Of a stretch of DNA of 13,461 nucleotides, positions 1 through 6,208 are shown in pieces. Position 1 is the first letter of the stretch, and each line of letters begins with the position of its first letter. Made by a program: the position numbers and the translations under genes. The notes beneath the pieces were generated by a model. The model was not told the DNA's origin and did not search any database. It saw nothing but the letters and a program-made list of their open reading frames with translations. This DNA is from Actinomycetota bacterium (GTDB lineage: Bacteria > Actinomycetota > Humimicrobiia > Humimicrobiales > Humimicrobiaceae): positions 1-13,461 of the forward strand of contig JACVJB010000004.1 of NCBI GenBank assembly GCA_015711775.1. Reading direction: 5' to 3'.

Positions 1-1216
1 CAGGATTTTCTATACGCTTGCAATACTTGCGCTTTACAGGTTCGGATCAAATATTACAGTTCCAGGTGTTGACGCAAAGGCTATAACTGAGCAGGTACAG
101 TCAGGGCTGCTTGGAATCATGGACCTTTTTTCAGGCGGCGCGCTTTCAAGATTTGCAGTTTTTTCCCTTGGAATAATGCCATATATTACTGCAACCATTA
201 TTATGCAGCTTCTGCAGGTTGTTATTCCAAAGCTTGCGCAGCTTTCAAAAGAAGGTGAGATAGGCAGAAGAAAAATTAATCAGATTTCAAGGTATATGAC
301 AACAGGCCTTGCTCTTATACAGTCAGTTGCCATGGTATTTTATTTCAGGAATTTCAATGCAATCCCCAAGTTTGATGCAATGCACATAATACTGATTGTT
401 ATAACGCTGACAGCAGGGACCACGCTTATAATGTGGCTGGGCGAGCTTATAAATATACATGGCATAGGCAACGGAATATCTCTTATTATATTTGCGTCCA
501 TAGTCTCAAGGATGCCCGGCCAGGTATTAAGCATGTTCAGGCTTAAAACTGTAAACATTATTTTTGTAATAATATTTGCCGCACTTGCTGTTGGAGTCAT
601 AATGGCAATTATAGAAATGACGCAGGGCGAGCGAAGAATTCCCGTGCAGTACGCAAAGAGAATTGTTGGCAGAAAAGTTTTTGGTGGCCAGAGCACTTAC
701 ATACCGTTAAAGGTCAATCAGGCGGGAGTAATGCCTATTATATTTGCTGTTTCAGTGCTTCTTTTTCCTGCTACTATTGCACAGTTTGCAAATGTGGCAT
801 GGCTCCAGAGGATTGCGGACATGTTCACTCCAACCGCAGAGGGCAGAATAAACCCAGTGTATGCGGTTGTTTATCTTTTGCTGATAATATTTTTTGCATA
901 CTTTTATGGAGCAATCACTTTTAACCCCATGGATACGGCAGATAATTTAAGAAGGTATGGGGGTTTCATACCGGGTATAAGACCGGGCAAGAATACGGCA
1001 GACTATCTTTCGCATATACTTAACAGGATAACGCTGCCGGGTGCGGTTTTTCTGGCAATGATAGCGTTATTGCCTGAAATCCTTATAACATATGGAAATA
1101 TACCGTTTCGGTTTGGCGGGACATCCATACTTATTGCTGTAAGTGTTGCGCTTGAAACAATGAGGCAGCTTGAGTCTCAGCTTATGATGCGTGATTATGA
1201 AGGGTTTTTAAAATGA
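1..1216 (+). CDS. secY: Protein translocase subunit SecY (5' end cut by window)
   Basis: SecY is the pore-forming inner-membrane subunit of the SecYEG translocon, which exports unfolded proteins and inserts membrane proteins. The reading frame is open from base 2, so the ATG at 119 is internal. The 39 codons before it encode TM1 (IFYTLAILALYRFG) and the start of the plug region (ITVPGVD), which match SecY. About 404 residues are visible and perhaps 20 N-terminal residues are missing. Recognisable parts are GIMPYITATIIMQLL (TM2), the cytoplasmic loop RRIPVQYAKR, the NPMDTADNLRRYGGFIPGIRPG loop region, and the canonical C-terminus ending MMRDYEGFLK. The 3' end overlaps adk by four bases (ATGA), which suggests translational coupling. 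The secY-adk-map order is the standard bacterial spc-operon tail. Confidence 0.97.
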   Translation, partial: RIFYTLAILALYRFGSNITVPGVDAKAITEQVQSGLLGIMDLFSGGALSRFAVFSLGIMPYITATIIMQLLQVVIPKLAQLSKEGEIGRRKINQISRYMTTGLALIQSVAMVFYFRNFNAIPKFDAMHIILIVITLTAGTTLIMWLGELINIHGIGNGISLIIFASIVSRMPGQVLSMFRLKTVNIIFVIIFAALAVGVIMAIIEMTQGERRIPVQYAKRIVGRKVFGGQSTYIPLKVNQAGVMPIIFAVSVLLFPATIAQFANVAWLQRIADMFTPTAEGRINPVYAVVYLLLIIFFAYFYGAITFNPMDTADNLRRYGGFIPGIRPGKNTADYLSHILNRITLPGAVFLAMIALLPEILITYGNIPFRFGGTSILIAVSVALETMRQLESQLMMRDYEGFLK

Positions 1217-1848
1217 GGCTTATACTGCTTGGCGCGCCTGGAGCCGGTAAAGGGACTCAGGCTAAAAATATTACATCTAAGTATGATATTGCCCATATCT
1301 CGACAGGGGATATTTTAAGGGATGAGGTTAAAAACAATACTGAGCTTGGAATAAAAGCAAACCAGTATATGAAAGAAGGGAAGCTTGTTCCTGACGAACT
1401 AGTAATTGAAATGATAAGGAGAATACTTGTAAAAGATGGCTCCGGTACAGGATTTTTAATGGACGGTTTTCCCAGGACGCTGGTACAGGCTAAAAAATTT
1501 GATGAAATGCTTGCAAATCTGGGACAGACAATAGATAAAGTGATAAATATTTCTGTTGAGCCCGCCAGGCTAATAAAAAGGCTTACTTCCCGCAGAGTTT
1601 GCAGCAGCTGCAATAATATATGCAGCATTGAGGGCAATGAAGACAGTACAATGCAATGCCCTTTATGCGGCGGCCAGCTATATAAAAGAAAGGATGACAA
1701 CGAGGAAGTTATAGAGCAAAGGTTAAAAGTATATGAGCAGCAGACAAAACCGCTTATAGATTATTACAGCAAAAAGGGGCTTCTTTTTGAAGTTGACGGC
1801 ACAGATACTGAAGCGGAGGTAAAAGAAAGGATATTTTCAATTCTATGA
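1213..1848 (+). CDS. adk: Adenylate kinase, long form with zinc-binding LID
   Basis: Adenylate kinase catalyses ATP + AMP = 2 ADP in the cytoplasm. The 211-residue protein has the P-loop GAPGAGKGT at residues 7-15, the AMP-binding HISTGD near 28-33, the DGFPRT motif at 84-89, and a long LID domain. The LID carries four cysteines, C130, C133, C149 and C152, spaced CxxC...CxxC as in structural-zinc adenylate kinases of Bacillota and others. C137 is an additional cysteine in the LID. The start ATG at 1213 overlaps the secY stop (ATGA) and follows GAAGGG at 1199-1204. The gene's own stop overlaps the map start in the same way, so secY, adk and map are probably translated as a coupled unit. Confidence 0.97.
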   Translation: MRLILLGAPGAGKGTQAKNITSKYDIAHISTGDILRDEVKNNTELGIKANQYMKEGKLVPDELVIEMIRRILVKDGSGTGFLMDGFPRTLVQAKKFDEMLANLGQTIDKVINISVEPARLIKRLTSRRVCSSCNNICSIEGNEDSTMQCPLCGGQLYKRKDDNEEVIEQRLKVYEQQTKPLIDYYSKKGLLFEVDGTDTEAEVKERIFSIL

Positions 1849-2609
1849 TTATATGCAAGTCGGCAGATGAGATAAAGCTGATGAGGCAGGCAGGTAAAAT
1901 AGTTACTGAAGTTCTTTTACAAATTAAAAATAATTTAAAACCGGGGGTGCAGACTTCTTATCTTGATAAACTGGCTGAAGGAATAATATATAAGATGGGC
2001 GCGTTGCCCGCTTTTAAGGGTTATGTCGGTAAATTAAATTCCACTCCATACCCGGCAAACATATGTGTTTCAATTAATGAAGAAGTTGTCCATGGAATTC
2101 CGGGGAAAAAAACAGTTAAAGAGGGAGACCTTGTATCTGTTGATGTGGGAGTAAAATACCTGGGCTATTACGGAGATGCTGCAAGAAGTTTTATAGTTGG
2201 CGATGCAGGTAAAACCACACATAGATTATTTGATGCCACCCTTGATGCGCTTAATATGAGCATAGATAAATGTGTAATTGGAAATCGTCTCTCTGATATA
2301 TCCCATACTATTGAGGCAAGAGCGCAGAAGGATAATTTTTCAGTTGTTCGCGTATTTGTCGGTCATGGCATTGGAAAGAGGATGCATGAGGATCCTCAGA
2401 TTTTAAATTACGGTCCCCCCGGACAGGGCCCTCCTTTAAAAAAAGGAATGGTTCTTGCAATTGAGCCGATGTTTAATGCGGGAACTTCAGATGTTGAAGT
2501 GCAGCCGGATAACTGGACAGTTGTTACTGCCGACAGGAAGTTATCCTGCCATTTTGAGGACACTGTGGCAATAACTTCTGATGGACCTTTAATTTTAACT
2601 AGGGACTGA
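1845..2609 (+). CDS. map: Type I methionine aminopeptidase
   Basis: This enzyme removes the initiator methionine from nascent proteins with small second residues and acts at the ribosome. The protein has 254 residues, a normal size for the compact type Ia form without an N-terminal zinc-finger extension. All five metal ligands of the pita-bread fold are visible: D100 and D111 (in SVDVG and GDAARSF), H174 (GHGIGK), E207 (AIEPMF) and E238 (FEDTVAIT). The substrate-contacting histidines H83 (VVHGIPG) and H181 (MHEDPQI) are also present. The ATG at 1845 overlaps the adk stop (ATGA), with AAAGGA about 13 nt upstream. The 92-nt spacer after the gene contains a weak hairpin with a T tract and a good promoter, so this may be the end of one transcription unit. 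Confidence 0.97.
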   Translation: MIICKSADEIKLMRQAGKIVTEVLLQIKNNLKPGVQTSYLDKLAEGIIYKMGALPAFKGYVGKLNSTPYPANICVSINEEVVHGIPGKKTVKEGDLVSVDVGVKYLGYYGDAARSFIVGDAGKTTHRLFDATLDALNMSIDKCVIGNRLSDISHTIEARAQKDNFSVVRVFVGHGIGKRMHEDPQILNYGPPGQGPPLKKGMVLAIEPMFNAGTSDVEVQPDNWTVVTADRKLSCHFEDTVAITSDGPLILTRD

Positions 2610-2612
2610 TTT

Positions 2613-2632
2613 AAAAGTATGGACTTTTTTTT
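2613..2632 (+). terminator. Weak hairpin with T tract after map
   Basis: Just after the map stop, AAAAGT (2613-2618) pairs with ACTTTT (2623-2628) across the loop ATGG, and a run of eight T residues covers 2625-2632. The shape is that of an intrinsic terminator, but the 6-bp stem has a single G-C pair. It would at most attenuate transcription. Its position directly ahead of a candidate promoter supports a partial break between map and infA. Confidence 0.25.
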
Positions 2633-2638
2633 GATTAT

Positions 2639-2668
2639 TTGATAACCTACATGTTTGCGCCTTAAAAT
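2639..2668 (+). promoter_or_regulatory. Candidate sigma-70 promoter for the infA-rplQ block
   Basis: TTGATA at 2639-2644 (5 of 6 to the -35 consensus) is separated by 18 nt from TAAAAT at 2663-2668 (5 of 6 to the -10 consensus). Initiation would fall near 2675, giving a leader of roughly 27 nt that includes the infA Shine-Dalgarno at 2691-2696. The placement in the only sizeable gap between map and infA supports it. Activity is inferred from sequence alone. Confidence 0.45.
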
Positions 2669-2689
2669 AGGGTGTATTTATAATTTTAC

Positions 2690-2696
2690 AAGGAGG
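2690..2696 (+). promoter_or_regulatory. Perfect Shine-Dalgarno that fixes the ATT start of infA
   Basis: AAGGAGG at 2690-2696 lies 5 nt before the ATT at 2702. The in-frame codons between the upstream stop TAA (2681-2683) and ATT are TTT, TAC, AAG, GAG, GCT and GTC, none of which is a usual start. The site therefore points to ATT as the initiation codon. Confidence 0.85.
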
Positions 2697-2701
2697 CTGT
2701 C

Positions 2702-2923
2702 ATTTCTAAGAAAGAAGGCATTATTGAGGCTGAGGGCACAATTCTTGAAGCTCTGCCTAATGCCATGTTCAGGGTCGAGCTTGACAATGGACATAAGGTA
2801 CTGGCGCATATCTCAGGCAAAATGAGGATGCACTATATAAAAATACTGCCGGGAGATAAGGTAAGAGTGGAAATTTCACCTTATGACCTTACAAGAGGGC
2901 GTATAACATTCAGGAAAAAATAA
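2702..2923 (+). CDS. infA: Translation initiation factor IF-1, ATT start codon
   Basis: IF-1 is a small OB-fold (S1-like) protein that binds the A site of the 30S subunit and works with IF-2 and IF-3 during initiation. The 73-residue product matches the family over its whole length: [55 protein letters not shown] and [11 protein letters not shown]. The reading begins at ATT (2702-2704), 5 nt after a perfect AAGGAGG. No ATG, GTG, TTG or in-frame CTG lies between the upstream in-frame stop at 2681 and the conserved N-terminus. The next ATG (2765) would delete the first beta strand. ATT is the known start of infC in enterobacteria, where it supports feedback control; here it is on infA. A sequencing error changing ATG to ATT remains possible. 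Confidence 0.93.
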   Translation: MSKKEGIIEAEGTILEALPNAMFRVELDNGHKVLAHISGKMRMHYIKILPGDKVRVEISPYDLTRGRITFRKK

Positions 2924-2969
2924 TTAAGAGCAGGCCTTTCTGCAGGTTTTATAGTATTAGTTTAAAGCG

Positions 2970-2988
2970 GTAACGGCCAGCCTGTTAC
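2970..2988 (+). other. RNA hairpin in the infA-rpmJ spacer
   Basis: GTAACGG (2970-2976) can pair with CCTGTTAC minus its first base (2982-2988) across the loop CCAGC. This gives a 7-bp stem with one G-U pair. The downstream sequence is A-rich, not a T tract, so it is not an intrinsic terminator. It could be an mRNA stability or processing element. Function is unknown. Confidence 0.4.
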
Positions 2989-2997
2989 AATAAAAAT

Positions 2998-3017
2998 AAA
3001 GTTTTTTAAAAAACTTT
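2998..3017 (+). repeat. 20-bp perfect palindrome upstream of rpmJ
   Basis: Bases 2998-3017 (AAAGTTTTTT followed by AAAAAACTTT) form a perfect 20-bp inverted repeat, 25 nt before the rpmJ start. As RNA it could fold into an 8-bp stem with a UUAA loop. It contains only two G-C pairs, so the fold would be weak, and chance in an AT-rich spacer is possible. Confidence 0.5.
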
Positions 3018-3042
3018 TAAATATTTTAGAAAAGGATTTGCA

Positions 3043-3156
3043 ATGAAAGTAAAACCATCAGTTAAAAAAATTTGCAGCAGTTGCAGGATAATAAGACGGG
3101 AAGGCAAAGTAATTATTATTTGTAAAAATCCCCGGCATAAACAAAGACAGGGTTAA
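3043..3156 (+). CDS. rpmJ: 50S ribosomal protein L36, zinc-binding (C+) form
   Basis: L36 is a 37-residue protein of the large subunit that contacts 23S rRNA. The sequence begins [17 protein letters not shown] and keeps the four zinc ligands C11, C14, C27 and H32 (CxxC then C and H in [11 protein letters not shown]), the ancestral C+ type. The length equals the family norm. The ATG at 3043 is preceded by AAAGGA (3031-3036) at a 6-nt spacing. The stop (3154-3156) lies inside the Shine-Dalgarno of rpsM (AAGGAGG, 3155-3161), so termination and rpsM initiation are closely linked. The infA-rpmJ-rpsM order is the classic one. The gene is short but unambiguous. Confidence 0.96.
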   Translation: MKVKPSVKKICSSCRIIRREGKVIIICKNPRHKQRQG

Positions 3157-3168
3157 GGAGGTTTTGAG

Positions 3169-3543
3169 TTGGCAAGAATTTCAGGAATAGATATACCGAG
3201 GGATAAGCATATTGTAATTGCCCTCACTTATATTTTCGGCATCGGCAGATCCCTTGCGAAAAAAATTCTTACGGATTTAGGTATTGACCCGACAAGAAAA
3301 ACCAGGGATTTGACTGAAGATGAAACAATTAAAATAAGGGCTTATATTGATAATAATTTTAAAGTAGAAGGCGATCTTAGACGGGAAGTCAACCAGAATA
3401 TCAAAAGGCTGATTGAAATAAATTCATACAGGGGAATAAGACATAAAAGAGGCCTGCCTGTAAGGGGACAGAGAACACACACAAATGCAAGGACAAGAAA
3501 AGGCAGAAAAAGATCTGTAGGAATAAAGGCAAAAGCAAGATAA
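3169..3543 (+). CDS. rpsM: 30S ribosomal protein S13, TTG start
   Basis: S13 sits in the head of the small subunit and contacts the large subunit and P-site tRNA. The 124-residue protein starts [12 protein letters not shown] after the initiator and contains [15 protein letters not shown] (the helix-hairpin-helix-like segment). It ends with the conserved basic tail: [20 protein letters not shown] and then RKGRKRSVG. The start is TTG at 3169-3171, set by AAGGAGG at 3155-3161 with a 7-nt spacing. The residues after it match the universal N-terminus exactly, so no other start fits. A 56-nt spacer separates the gene from rpsK. Confidence 0.97.
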   Translation: MARISGIDIPRDKHIVIALTYIFGIGRSLAKKILTDLGIDPTRKTRDLTEDETIKIRAYIDNNFKVEGDLRREVNQNIKRLIEINSYRGIRHKRGLPVRGQRTHTNARTRKGRKRSVGIKAKAR

Positions 3544-3599
3544 TTTCAACCATACAGGTGAAAGATTATATGCAACAGATATTTATATGGAGGTAAATT

Positions 3600-3998
3600 T
3601 TGGTAAAAAAAACCACTGCTGTTAAAAGGGTAAAAAGAAAGGATAAGAAAAATATTCCTTATGGCGTTGCTCATATACAGTCCACTTTTAATAATACTAT
3701 TGTCACTATTACTGACCAGCAGGGCAACACTATCTCATGGGGCAGCGCGGGAGCAATGGGATTTAAAGGCTCGCGCAAGAGTACGCCTTTTGCTGCTCAG
3801 GTAACTGCTTCCAGTGTTGCAAGAGCTGCCCAGGAACATGGCGTTTTTCGTGTGGATGTGCTTGTAAAGGGAATAGGCTCAGGAAGGGAAACTGCAGTCA
3901 GATCCCTGCAGGCTGCAGGACTTGAAATAGGCGCGATTACCGACATTACGCCTGTACCGCATAACGGATGCAGGCCGCGAAAACGTAGAAGAGTTTAA
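3600..3998 (+). CDS. rpsK: 30S ribosomal protein S11, TTG start
   Basis: S11 is part of the small-subunit platform and lies near the Shine-Dalgarno helix and the E site. The 132-residue product contains the conserved segments [56 protein letters not shown] and the C-terminus [16 protein letters not shown]. The first ~17 residues are a lysine- and arginine-rich extension, usual for bacterial S11. The start is TTG at 3600-3602, preceded by GGAGGT at 3589-3594 with a 5-nt spacing. The Asn-Gly in PHNGCRP is the site known in E. coli S11 for isoaspartate formation. It is followed by a 102-nt spacer rich in repeats before rpsD. Confidence 0.97.
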   Translation: MVKKTTAVKRVKRKDKKNIPYGVAHIQSTFNNTIVTITDQQGNTISWGSAGAMGFKGSRKSTPFAAQVTASSVARAAQEHGVFRVDVLVKGIGSGRETAVRSLQAAGLEIGAITDITPVPHNGCRPRKRRRV

Positions 3999-4006
3999 AA
4001 ATAATT

Positions 4007-4049
4007 CTGCGGTCTTATATTAATTAAAACTGCAGTCTTGTATTTATTA
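4007..4049 (+). repeat. Imperfect tandem repeat in the rpsD leader
   Basis: A 20-nt unit at 4007-4026 (beginning CTGCGGTCTTATATT) recurs at 4030-4049 (beginning CTGCAGTCTTGTATT) with 17 of 20 identical bases and a 23-nt period. The repeat ends about 50 nt before the rpsD start. It may be a protein- or RNA-binding element, or only a local duplication. No function can be assigned. Confidence 0.6.
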
Positions 4050-4053
4050 TACT
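4024..4053 (+). promoter_or_regulatory. Possible weak promoter upstream of rpsD
   Basis: TTAAAA (4024-4029, 4 of 6 to the -35 consensus) and TATACT (4048-4053, 5 of 6 to the -10 consensus) are 18 nt apart. In AT-rich DNA such a match is not rare, and it overlaps the tandem repeat, so it is only a candidate. Confidence 0.2.
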
Positions 4054-4062
4054 GGTTTTAAT

Positions 4063-4079
4063 TTAGCAAATATTGCTGA
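4063..4079 (+). promoter_or_regulatory. Hairpin just upstream of the rpsD ribosome-binding site
   Basis: TTAGCAA (4063-4069) can pair with TTGCTGA (4073-4079) across the loop ATA, a 7-bp stem with one G-U pair. It ends 5 nt before AGGAGG (4085-4090), the rpsD Shine-Dalgarno. In other bacteria S4 represses translation through mRNA structure near its targets, so this could be a control element. That link is inference. Confidence 0.35.
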
Positions 4080-4100
4080 TTATTAGGAGGATTTTTTTAT

Positions 4101-4730
4101 ATGGGTGCTATTACAGAGTACTCCTGCAAACTTTGCAGAAGAGAAAAACAGAAACTGTTTTTAAAGGGCGCAAGATGTTTTACTGATAAATGTGCAGTAG
4201 AGCGAAAACCGTATGTGCCCGGACAGAAAGCAAAAATGAGGCTTATTGAAAGCGAGTATTATCTTCAGCTTCGTGAAAAGCAGAAAGCAAAAAGATATTA
4301 TGGGGTTCTTGAAACACAGTTCAGGAATTATTATAAAAAAGCTGTAAGGAAAAAAGGAATAACCGGTGAGGTACTGCTTCAACTGCTTGAGACAAGGCTT
4401 GATAATGTAATTTATTCCATGGGCTTTGCAGTTTCAAGAAGGCAGGCCAGGCAGCTTATATCACATGGTCATATTGCAGTAAATGATAAAAAAGTTGATA
4501 TCGCATCCTATATGTTAAAAGAAGGCCAGACTGTAAGCATTCTGCCGTCAAGCACTGAGATAGCCCCGGTGCTTGAGGCAAAAGAGTCTGCAGGGAGCTT
4601 GACTATTCCGGAATGGCTCAAGGTGGATATTGCAAATCTTAAGGGCCAGGTAGTAAGAATTCCGGAAAGAAATGAAATAAAAGCCCCGGTAAATGAGCAG
4701 ATGATTGTAGAGCTTTATTCAAAGGTTTAA
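4101..4730 (+). CDS. rpsD: 30S ribosomal protein S4, zinc-binding form
   Basis: S4 is a primary 16S rRNA-binding protein that nucleates assembly of the 30S body, and in several bacteria it represses its own operon. The 209-residue protein has an N-terminal zinc cluster (C9, C12, C26, C31) of the kind known in Thermus S4. The conserved VPGQK and LREKQKAKRYYGVLE segments follow. The S4 RNA-binding domain runs at about 98-160 (TRLDNVIYSMGFAVSRRQARQLISHGH, then IAVNDKKVDI). The C-terminal part contains IPEWLKVD. The start ATG at 4101 follows AGGAGG (4085-4090) with a 10-nt A/T spacer. The gene precedes rpoA, the usual alpha-operon order, and both flanking spacers hold possible RNA structures. Confidence 0.97.
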   Translation: MGAITEYSCKLCRREKQKLFLKGARCFTDKCAVERKPYVPGQKAKMRLIESEYYLQLREKQKAKRYYGVLETQFRNYYKKAVRKKGITGEVLLQLLETRLDNVIYSMGFAVSRRQARQLISHGHIAVNDKKVDIASYMLKEGQTVSILPSSTEIAPVLEAKESAGSLTIPEWLKVDIANLKGQVVRIPERNEIKAPVNEQMIVELYSKV

Positions 4731-4740
4731 TTTTTTTAAA

Positions 4741-4771
4741 GCTGTTGCAATTTGTTGCTCTAAGCGGCAGC
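4741..4771 (+). other. Possible stem-loop in the rpsD-rpoA spacer
   Basis: GCTGTTGC (4741-4748) can pair with GCGGCAGC (4764-4771), including two G-U pairs, to give an 8-bp stem closing a 15-nt loop. No T tract follows, so it is not a terminator. It could be an mRNA processing or regulatory structure. Confidence 0.3.
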
Positions 4772-4838
4772 CGGGTTATTTTACTGGTAAATTATTGTAA
4801 TTATTTTTCTTTTAAAAAATATAGGAGGTTGATATAAA

Positions 4839-5768
4839 TTGCTAAAGATGCACAAGCCAAATGTTTCGACACAACAAAAAGATGAGTTTGAAAGTATATT
4901 CACTATTGAACCTCTTGAACGCGGATTTGGGCATACTCTCGGCAACTCCATAAGAAGGGTTTTACTTTCATCTATTGAAGGCGCAGGTATAACCAAAGTA
5001 AAAGTGGAAAATGTAAGTCATGAGTTTTCATCAATAGATGGCTTAAAAGAAGATATACTTGAGCTTATAGCCAATTTAAAAAACATTGTATTTAAAATGG
5101 AGGGTGCGGAGCCTGTTAAGATAAGGCTGAAAAAAAGCTCTTCCGGAGAAATAAAGGCATCAGATATAAAGCTGCCTGCAGGAGTTGAAATTTTAAACCC
5201 GGATACATTTATAGGCACTCTTTCAGATAATGCAAAAATTGATCTGGAGCTTACGCTTGAAAAAAATAAAGGTTACTGTTCGGCTGAGGAAAATACTACA
5301 GAGGATATGCCCATAGGAGAAATTCCTGTGGATACGATTTTTTCTCCGATAAGAAGGGTCAGTTTTAAAATTGAAAATACGCGTGTAGGGCAGATGACAA
5401 ACTTTGACAGGCTGGTTCTTGACATAAAGACAAACGGCAGCATAAAACCGGAAGATGCTTTGAGTCAGGCATCAAAAATTATTAATGATTACATGGCGCT
5501 TTTAATTGATTTGTCTGAGAACAATTCGCCTGACCCGATATTTGATGATGCCCCTGAAAGAGAGGAACCTGCAAAAGATATGACTATTGATGATATGGAG
5601 CTTTCTGTAAGAGCAACAAATTGCCTTAAAAGAGAACATATTGATACTCTTGAACAATTGCTTAACTACAGGGAAGACGAACTTCTGCAGATAAGGAATT
5701 TCGGGCAGAAATCAATACAGGAAGTAAAGGATAAGGTAAAGGAAATGGGTCGGTCTTTCAGGAAATAA
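4839..5768 (+). CDS. rpoA: DNA-directed RNA polymerase alpha subunit, TTG start
   Basis: The alpha dimer scaffolds RNA polymerase assembly, and its C-terminal domain contacts UP elements and activators. The 309-residue protein has the N-terminal domain with FTIEPLERGFGHTLGNSIRRVLLSS (dimerisation and beta contact) and TNFDRLVLDIKTNGSI. An acidic linker (DPIFDDAPEREEP) follows, then the C-terminal domain from about 248. There R258, N261, K264, N287, G289, K291 and S292 line up with E. coli R265, N268, K271, N294, G296, K298 and S299, so DNA contacts look intact. The start is TTG at 4839, 10 nt after AGGAGG (4823-4828). The ATG at 4848 would be 19 nt away, too far. It lies between rpsD and rplQ as in most bacteria. 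Confidence 0.97.
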   Translation: MLKMHKPNVSTQQKDEFESIFTIEPLERGFGHTLGNSIRRVLLSSIEGAGITKVKVENVSHEFSSIDGLKEDILELIANLKNIVFKMEGAEPVKIRLKKSSSGEIKASDIKLPAGVEILNPDTFIGTLSDNAKIDLELTLEKNKGYCSAEENTTEDMPIGEIPVDTIFSPIRRVSFKIENTRVGQMTNFDRLVLDIKTNGSIKPEDALSQASKIINDYMALLIDLSENNSPDPIFDDAPEREEPAKDMTIDDMELSVRATNCLKREHIDTLEQLLNYREDELLQIRNFGQKSIQEVKDKVKEMGRSFRK

Positions 5769-5831
5769 GCAGCGCCCTCATTTATTTTGATCGTATAAAG
5801 AACTATGAAGTTTTAAACAGGAGATATAGCA

Positions 5832-6185
5832 ATGGTAATACCAAAAAAAGCAAGAAGATTGGGGAAAAGCGCAAGCAACCAGAAAGCGATTCTTAAGAAT
5901 CTTGCGATTTCCCTTTTTGAAAATGGAAGGATAACAACAACTGTTACAAAGGGAAAATATTTAAGAGGTTACGTAGACAGGCTTATTAATTTTGCCAAAA
6001 AAGGGGATCTCGCATCAAGAAGGCAATGCCTGAAAACAATTGACAATGTTGATGCTGTAAAGAAACTGTTTGATGAAATTGGTCCGGCCGTTTATGAGAG
6101 GACAAGCGGCTTTACAAGGATAATTAAGTCAAATAACAGGCTCGGCGACGGAGCGCAGATGGTAATAGTTGAGCTGATTCGTTAA
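5832..6185 (+). CDS. rplQ: 50S ribosomal protein L17
   Basis: L17 is a large-subunit protein near the exit-tunnel side. The 117-residue product shows the family pattern: KKARRLGKSASNQKAILKNL, ISLFENGRITTTVTKGKYLR, FAKKGDLASRRQCL, KLFDEIGP and the GFTRI...GDGAQMVIVELI ending. The phrases RRLG and GRITTT are close to the actinobacterial form. The ATG at 5832 is preceded by AGGAGA (5819-5824) at a normal distance. It follows rpoA after 63 nt and is followed 23 nt later by truA. The cobalt/ECF transporter genes found here in Bacillota are absent. Confidence 0.97.
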   Translation: MVIPKKARRLGKSASNQKAILKNLAISLFENGRITTTVTKGKYLRGYVDRLINFAKKGDLASRRQCLKTIDNVDAVKKLFDEIGPAVYERTSGFTRIIKSNNRLGDGAQMVIVELIR

Positions 6186-6208
6186 TTTGAAAATTAATTT
6201 TAATTATT

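Noticed and set aside
119..1216. SecY starting at the ATG of position 119
   Set aside because: The frame is open to the left edge, and those codons encode TM1 and the plug region of SecY, so the ATG is internal.
2655..2684. Promoter with a perfect TATAAT at 2679-2684 before infA
   Set aside because: Its -35 is poor (TTGCGC), and transcription would start at about the Shine-Dalgarno itself. TTGATA-N18-TAAAAT upstream fits better.
4795..4823. Promoter-like TTGTAA with an AT-rich -10 before rpoA
   Set aside because: The -10 match is poor, and the predicted start would lie in the rpoA Shine-Dalgarno.
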